NCBI RefSeq assembly: GCF_019924635.1
Contig: NZ_CP065037.1
Span: 1,922,001-1,986,000 of the forward strand
Length of the DNA stretch: 64,000 nt
DNA from: Leifsonia sp. ZF2019
GTDB taxonomy: Bacteria > Actinomycetota > Actinomycetes > Actinomycetales > Microbacteriaceae
Reading direction: 5' to 3'
The notes under the pieces are model-generated. The model was not told the DNA's origin and did no database searches. It saw only the letters and a list, made by a program, of their open reading frames with translations. Positions 60,828 through 64,000 of this stretch are shown in pieces; within the stretch, counting starts at the first letter, position 1; each line of letters opens with the position of its first letter. Both the position numbers and the translations under genes were made by a program.

Positions 60828-61310
60828 CTACTCGCTGATGTGGGCGAACAGGAACCAGCGGTCCTTGTCGAGACCGCGCGCGATCTCGATCGCGACGTCC
60901 TGGCTGGTCTGATCGAGCTCGTCGAGCTCCTTCACCGCGGTGTTGACGGCCGCCAGGGCGGCGTCGATCTGAGCGATGACCTCGGCGATCGTGTCGTTGG
61001 CGGGGCGGAAGCCCGCGGTCAGCTCCGGGGTCGTGGTCTTGGCGGCCACGGTCCCGAGGCGGCCGTCGACGGGCAGGCCCAGGGCGACGATGCGCTCGGC
61101 GGCCAGGTCGGCCCACTCCTGCGCGTGGTCGACGATCGTGTCGAGCAGCTCGTGGACGCCGATGAAGTTGGCGCCGCGCACATGCCAGTGCGCCTGCTTT
61201 CCGTTGACGACGAGCGCGGTGAGGTCGACGACCACCGGGCTCAGGAACTGGGCGACCCCGGCGGCGACGTCCGGGTTGGAAACACTCTGGCTTGCGGCGA
61301 TGTCCGTCAT
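60828..61310 (-). CDS. dps: Dps ferritin-like DNA-protection protein
   Basis: 160 residues. The inter-subunit ferroxidase site is visible as the conserved His/Asp/Glu set in ALVVNGKQAHWHVRGANFIGVHELLDTIVDHAQEW, spread over about 33-68. It oxidises and stores iron and shields DNA in a dodecamer. AAAGGA lies 11 nt before the ATG. Downstream it is closed by the hairpin at 60751-60814. Confidence 0.95.
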   Translation of the reverse strand: MTDIAASQSVSNPDVAAGVAQFLSPVVVDLTALVVNGKQAHWHVRGANFIGVHELLDTIVDHAQEWADLAAERIVALGLPVDGRLGTVAAKTTTPELTAGFRPANDTIAEVIAQIDAALAAVNTAVKELDELDQTSQDVAIEIARGLDKDRWFLFAHISE

Positions 61311-61341
61311 GGTTGTGGCGTCCTTTCTCGTGCCTGCTTCA

Positions 61342-61369
61342 ACGCTACCCGGGCGCGGGAATTCCGCAA
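61342..61369 (-). promoter_or_regulatory. dps promoter
   Basis: On the minus strand TTGCGG (61364-61369) and TAGCGT (61342-61347) with a 16-bp spacer give a 25-nt leader containing the ribosome site. Confidence 0.45.
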
Positions 61370-61389
61370 CGAAGCTGAGCCTCGGCTTA

Positions 61390-61399
61390 CTCAGCTGAG
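61390..61399. promoter_or_regulatory. palindrome upstream of dps
   Basis: CTCAGCTGAG, with flanks TTA and CCTT, lies 20 bp upstream of the dps -35. It resembles only weakly an iron-regulator (IdeR/DtxR) box, which would fit dps. The rest of 61311-61537 holds no gene. Confidence 0.3.
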
Positions 61400-61537
61400 C
61401 CTTGCCTGGGCGACGGCCGAACGTGGGCAGGAGGCCGCCCGGGGGATAACCCCCGCTGGGATCGGGAGGCTCGCGGGATGGGTTCGGCCGCAGGCGCCCG
61501 CGAGGCTGGAGGCATCCTCACCGACTGGAGAAGAACC

Positions 61538-62911
61538 ATGACCGCCGTCCCGTCCGCCATGCTGGATCCTGTGAACGCACGTCCCGCTCCGCCCACCGAC
61601 CGCACGACCTACGGCGCGCTGTGGCGGGGCGTCCCGCGCGAGCTCGGGTTCCTGCTCCTCACCATGCCGATCGCGATCGTCGGCCTCTCGGTGCTGCAGT
61701 CGCTCTTCTGGACGGGTGTCGGCACGATCGTCATCTACGTCGGCCTGTTCATCCTCATCGGCGCGTTCTACACCGCCCGCGGGTTCGGCACCCTCGAGCT
61801 CGTGCGCCTGCGCTGGGCGCGCCGACCCGAGATCGCGCGGCCGACGTGGGAGCCACGGGGCACGCCGCGCACGTTCTGGCGGGTCGCGTTCGGGCCGTTC
61901 GTCAACGGCCACTACTGGCTCTACCTGCTGCACGGCATCCTGATCAACCCGATCGTCAGCATCGTCACCTGGACCGTCACGATGGTGTGGACGCTCGTGG
62001 CGCTCGGCGGACTCACCGATTGGATCTGGGACGGATTCATTCCGCGCGAAGGGCAGAACGTCCATCTCTCCCACGTGATTGTGGACTGGGCCTTCCGCAC
62101 GAGCTCCACCTTCGATCCGGTGCTCGGCGACCGCATCCTGTACTTCATCCTCGGGGTGGTGTTCGCCGCGACGCTGCCGTTCGTCACCCGCGGGTTGACG
62201 CTTGCCCATGACGCCATCGCGCGCGGGCTGCTCGGTGCGTGGCGTTCCGAGGCGCTGCAGCGGGAGGTCGCCGACCTGTCGGCCTCGCGCGGTGCTGCCG
62301 TCGCCGCCGAGGACCAGGCGCTGCGCCGCCTGGAGCGCGATCTGCACGACGGCCCGCAGCAGCGGCTCATCCGGCTGCAGATGGACATCGCCGCCGCCGA
62401 GCGCAAGCTCGCCGACGATCCGGACGCCGCGGCCGCCCTCCTGGCCGAGGCCCGGCAGCAGGCGGGGGACACCCTGGAGGAACTCCGGGCGCTCTCCCGT
62501 GGCTTCGCACCGCCGCTCCTTCAGGACCGAGGACTCGCCGCCGCCGCCGAGTCGCTCGCCGCGCGCAGCACCGTGGCGATGCGGGTGGAGTCGTCGCTCG
62601 CGACCGGCGAACGCTTCAGCCCGGAGACCGAGCGCAACGCCTACTACGTGCTCGCCGAGCTGGCGGCGAACGTCGCGAAGCACTCGGGTGCGACGGAGTC
62701 ACGGCTGTTCCTGGACCGCACTGTCGACCCGTCGGGTGCTGTGTGGCTGAGCGTGTGGGTGACCGACAACGGCACCGGGGGTGCGGCCGCGGTCGACGGT
62801 CACGGCCTCAGCGGGCTGGCCGAGCGCGTGCGCGGCCTGCGCGGCGAGTTCGTCGTGGACAGCCCGGCCGGGGGCCCGTCGCGGATCGGGGCGCGTCTCC
62901 CGCTCTCCTGA
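61538..62911 (+). CDS. sensor histidine kinase (HisKA_3 type)
   Basis: 457 residues. Hydrophobic helices at about 40-80, 125-155 and 190-225 form the sensor part. The dimerisation helix carries RDLHDGPQQRLIRLQMD with the phospho-His near residue 270; the ATPase has YYVLAELAANVAKHSGA, VTDNGTGG and GHGLSGLAERVRGL. Likely partner of the response regulator at 63239-63904, which lies on the opposite strand beyond a small gene. ATG at 61538, GGAG upstream. Confidence 0.93.
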   Translation: MTAVPSAMLDPVNARPAPPTDRTTYGALWRGVPRELGFLLLTMPIAIVGLSVLQSLFWTGVGTIVIYVGLFILIGAFYTARGFGTLELVRLRWARRPEIARPTWEPRGTPRTFWRVAFGPFVNGHYWLYLLHGILINPIVSIVTWTVTMVWTLVALGGLTDWIWDGFIPREGQNVHLSHVIVDWAFRTSSTFDPVLGDRILYFILGVVFAATLPFVTRGLTLAHDAIARGLLGAWRSEALQREVADLSASRGAAVAAEDQALRRLERDLHDGPQQRLIRLQMDIAAAERKLADDPDAAAALLAEARQQAGDTLEELRALSRGFAPPLLQDRGLAAAAESLAARSTVAMRVESSLATGERFSPETERNAYYVLAELAANVAKHSGATESRLFLDRTVDPSGAVWLSVWVTDNGTGGAAAVDGHGLSGLAERVRGLRGEFVVDSPAGGPSRIGARLPLS

Positions 62912-62925
62912 GCGCGGAGACGACC

Positions 62926-62960
62926 AAGGGCGGGGGAGGGCTGTACCCTCGCCCGCCCTT
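62926..62960. terminator. bidirectional terminator between kinase and small gene
   Basis: AAGGGCGGG (62926-62934) pairs with CCCGCCCTT (62952-62960) and GAGGG with CCCTC inside, one G-G mismatch, CTGTA loop. Confidence 0.85.
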
Positions 62961-62976
62961 CGTCGAGCGATCGCCG

Positions 62977-63189
62977 CTACTCGGTGCCGATGGCCTTGTC
63001 CGCGGCATCGCGAGCGCCGTCGATCTGGCTCTCGAACTTGCCACCGGTGACCTTGTTGGCCGCGTCGGCGACCCCGTCGAGCAGCTTGTCGCTGATGTCC
63101 TCGGCCTGCTCGGATTTCAGCGCGTTCTTCACGGTGTCGCTGTCGAGGAATTCCTTGGCTTTGTTGGTGATGTCGTCCAGTCCTGCCAC
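62977..63189 (-). CDS. MT0933-like small antitoxin-family protein
   Basis: 70 residues, highly charged, with the repeated Asp/Lys/Ala helical pattern (ITNKAKEFLDSD, SDKLLDGVADAANKVTGGK) of the MT0933/CsbD-like group listed as antitoxins. No toxin gene adjoins it. GTG at 63189 is the start; an AGGTG lies upstream. Possibly a stress protein instead. Confidence 0.65.
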   Translation of the reverse strand: MAGLDDITNKAKEFLDSDTVKNALKSEQAEDISDKLLDGVADAANKVTGGKFESQIDGARDAADKAIGTE

Positions 63190-63238
63190 GGTGCACCTGC
63201 TTTCGTCGTCGATGAGCGGTTCACGCGCCATTCTGTCC

Positions 63239-63904
63239 TCACCGCTGCAGGAACGCCAGTACCGCGAGCACCCTGCGGTGGTCGTCGCCGGAGTCCTCCA
63301 GTGTCAGCTTCTGGAAGATCGACGTCACGTTCTTCTCGACGGCGCCCACCCCGATCACCAGTTGCGCGGCGATCGCCGAGTTCGTGCGCCCCTCCGCCAT
63401 CAGCCCCAGGACCTCCCGCTCACGCGGCGTCAGCGTCGCCAGCGGATCCGTGCGCCGCGTCAACAGCTCGCGCACGACCTCCGGGTCGAGCACCGTACCG
63501 CCCTGTGCGACCCGCGTCACGGCGTCCCGCAGCTCGTCGAGCGACGCGATGCGATCCTTCAGCAGGTAACCCGTGCCGCCCTCCCCGCTGGCGAGCAGCT
63601 CCTGCGCGTAGGTCCCCTCGACGTACTGGCTGAGCAGCAGCACGGCGACGCCCGGATGCTCGGCCCGGATCCGCAGCGCCGCCCGCACCCCCTCGTCGCG
63701 GAACGTCGGCGGCATCCGCACGTCGAGCACCGCCACATCCGGCCCCACCGCGCCGATCTCCGCCAGCAGAGACTCCGCGTCCCCGTACGCCCCGACCGTC
63801 TCGAACCCGGCCTCGTCGAACAGCCGGATCAGCCCCTCCCGCAACAGGACGGAGTCGTCGGCGACGACCAGGCGGAGCGGAGCAGAGGTGGGGTTCAGTG
63901 GCAC
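63239..63904 (-). CDS. NarL/LuxR-type response regulator
   Basis: 221 residues. Receiver domain: LVVADDSVLLREGL, phospho-acceptor Asp in VAVLDVRMPPTFRDEG, Lys in YLLKDRIAS. LuxR HTH: LTPREREVLGLMAEGRTNSAI and VEKNVTSIFQKL. This variant DVRMPP receiver is common in actinobacteria with HDGPQQR kinases. GTG at 63904 with TAGGCT 7 nt upstream; a longer in-frame start (63949) would include the promoter. Confidence 0.93.
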   Translation of the reverse strand: MPLNPTSAPLRLVVADDSVLLREGLIRLFDEAGFETVGAYGDAESLLAEIGAVGPDVAVLDVRMPPTFRDEGVRAALRIRAEHPGVAVLLLSQYVEGTYAQELLASGEGGTGYLLKDRIASLDELRDAVTRVAQGGTVLDPEVVRELLTRRTDPLATLTPREREVLGLMAEGRTNSAIAAQLVIGVGAVEKNVTSIFQKLTLEDSGDDHRRVLAVLAFLQR

Positions 63905-63911
63905 GGGAGCC

Positions 63912-63917
63912 AGCCTA
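63912..63917 (-). promoter_or_regulatory. -10 box of leaderless promoter (response regulator)
   Basis: TAGGCT on the minus strand, 7 nt before the GTG at 63904. The remaining 80 bases to the window end hold no gene I can support. Confidence 0.55.
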
Positions 63918-64000
63918 TTCGGGCACAGCGGCGACGTCCCGCCGCACACATTTGGACCGAATGTCGAGAATCACGCTGGTGGTTTCTGGTGGTGAGTGCA

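Noticed and set aside
62977..63189. toxin-antitoxin system
   Set aside because: The MT0933-like gene has no adjacent toxin candidate; neighbours are a kinase and a response regulator.

Overview
The window reads as a chromosomal segment of a high-GC (visibly about 70%) Gram-positive actinobacterium. The best fit is Microbacteriaceae, Leifsonia-like. This rests on gene content and style: gatCAB, an actinobacterial YkoEDC thiamine-precursor ECF transporter, pepN with TTG start, orn, an rpiB-nei pair, DUF6412 and DUF6993 family proteins, ZAS-type anti-sigma factor, and many genes with a TANNNT box 6-7 nt before the start codon (leaderless mRNAs). No phage, IS element or CRISPR array was seen. Genus-level placement is an inference.

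Layout. 1-6.5 kb: a secreted alpha/beta hydrolase, a Tat-exported phospholipase C-like phosphoesterase, then gatC-gatA-gatB (glutaminyl/asparaginyl-tRNA amidation) closed by a 16-bp terminator hairpin. 6.6-12.8 kb: YbaK-like deacylase, MpaB-type oxygenase, APC permease, hotdog thioesterase, and on the other strand a long-chain acyl-CoA ligase and an NmrA-like protein. 12.8-17.6 kb: DUF6412 protein, YidC paralogue, GNAT acetyltransferase, an MHS-family symporter with its own operator, and hypothetical proteins. 17.6-22.3 kb: aldo/keto reductase, DinB, a lower-GC secreted-plus-membrane gene pair, an EEP hydrolase, a GerW-like protein. 22.3-26 kb: TPP riboswitch followed by the tightly overlapping ykoE-ykoD-ykoC-kinase operon.

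26-34.5 kb: zincin metallopeptidase coupled to a MetE-like barrel protein, a lytic transglycosylase with a long predicted leader, a MFS exporter divergent from its ArsR-type regulator over two palindromes, tRNA-His, orn, SGNH hydrolase, thioredoxin-like protein, and a MarR regulator divergent from an NADPH:FMN reductase and an ABM monooxygenase. 34.5-43.3 kb: tRNA-Arg with a 40-bp duplication of its 3' end, MFS exporter and divergent LysR regulator, cation/proton antiporter, nadE, a short SSB-like protein, a DUF6993 lipoprotein, ettA, and a thioesterase.

43.3-54.5 kb: a Rieske lipoprotein and a membrane protein divergent from an ECF sigma/anti-sigma pair. Both directions carry the same TGAAC-N16-CGTGNA promoter, suggesting one ECF regulon. 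Then come TesB, an FAD dehydrogenase, truncated haemoglobin, MscS channel, and an ABC transporter/histidine kinase/response regulator operon. 54.5-64 kb: pepN, rpiB-nei-PaiB-amidohydrolase run, dps, and a second two-component system split around a small MT0933-like gene. Two related palindromic intergenic repeats sit at 30.7 and 60.8 kb.
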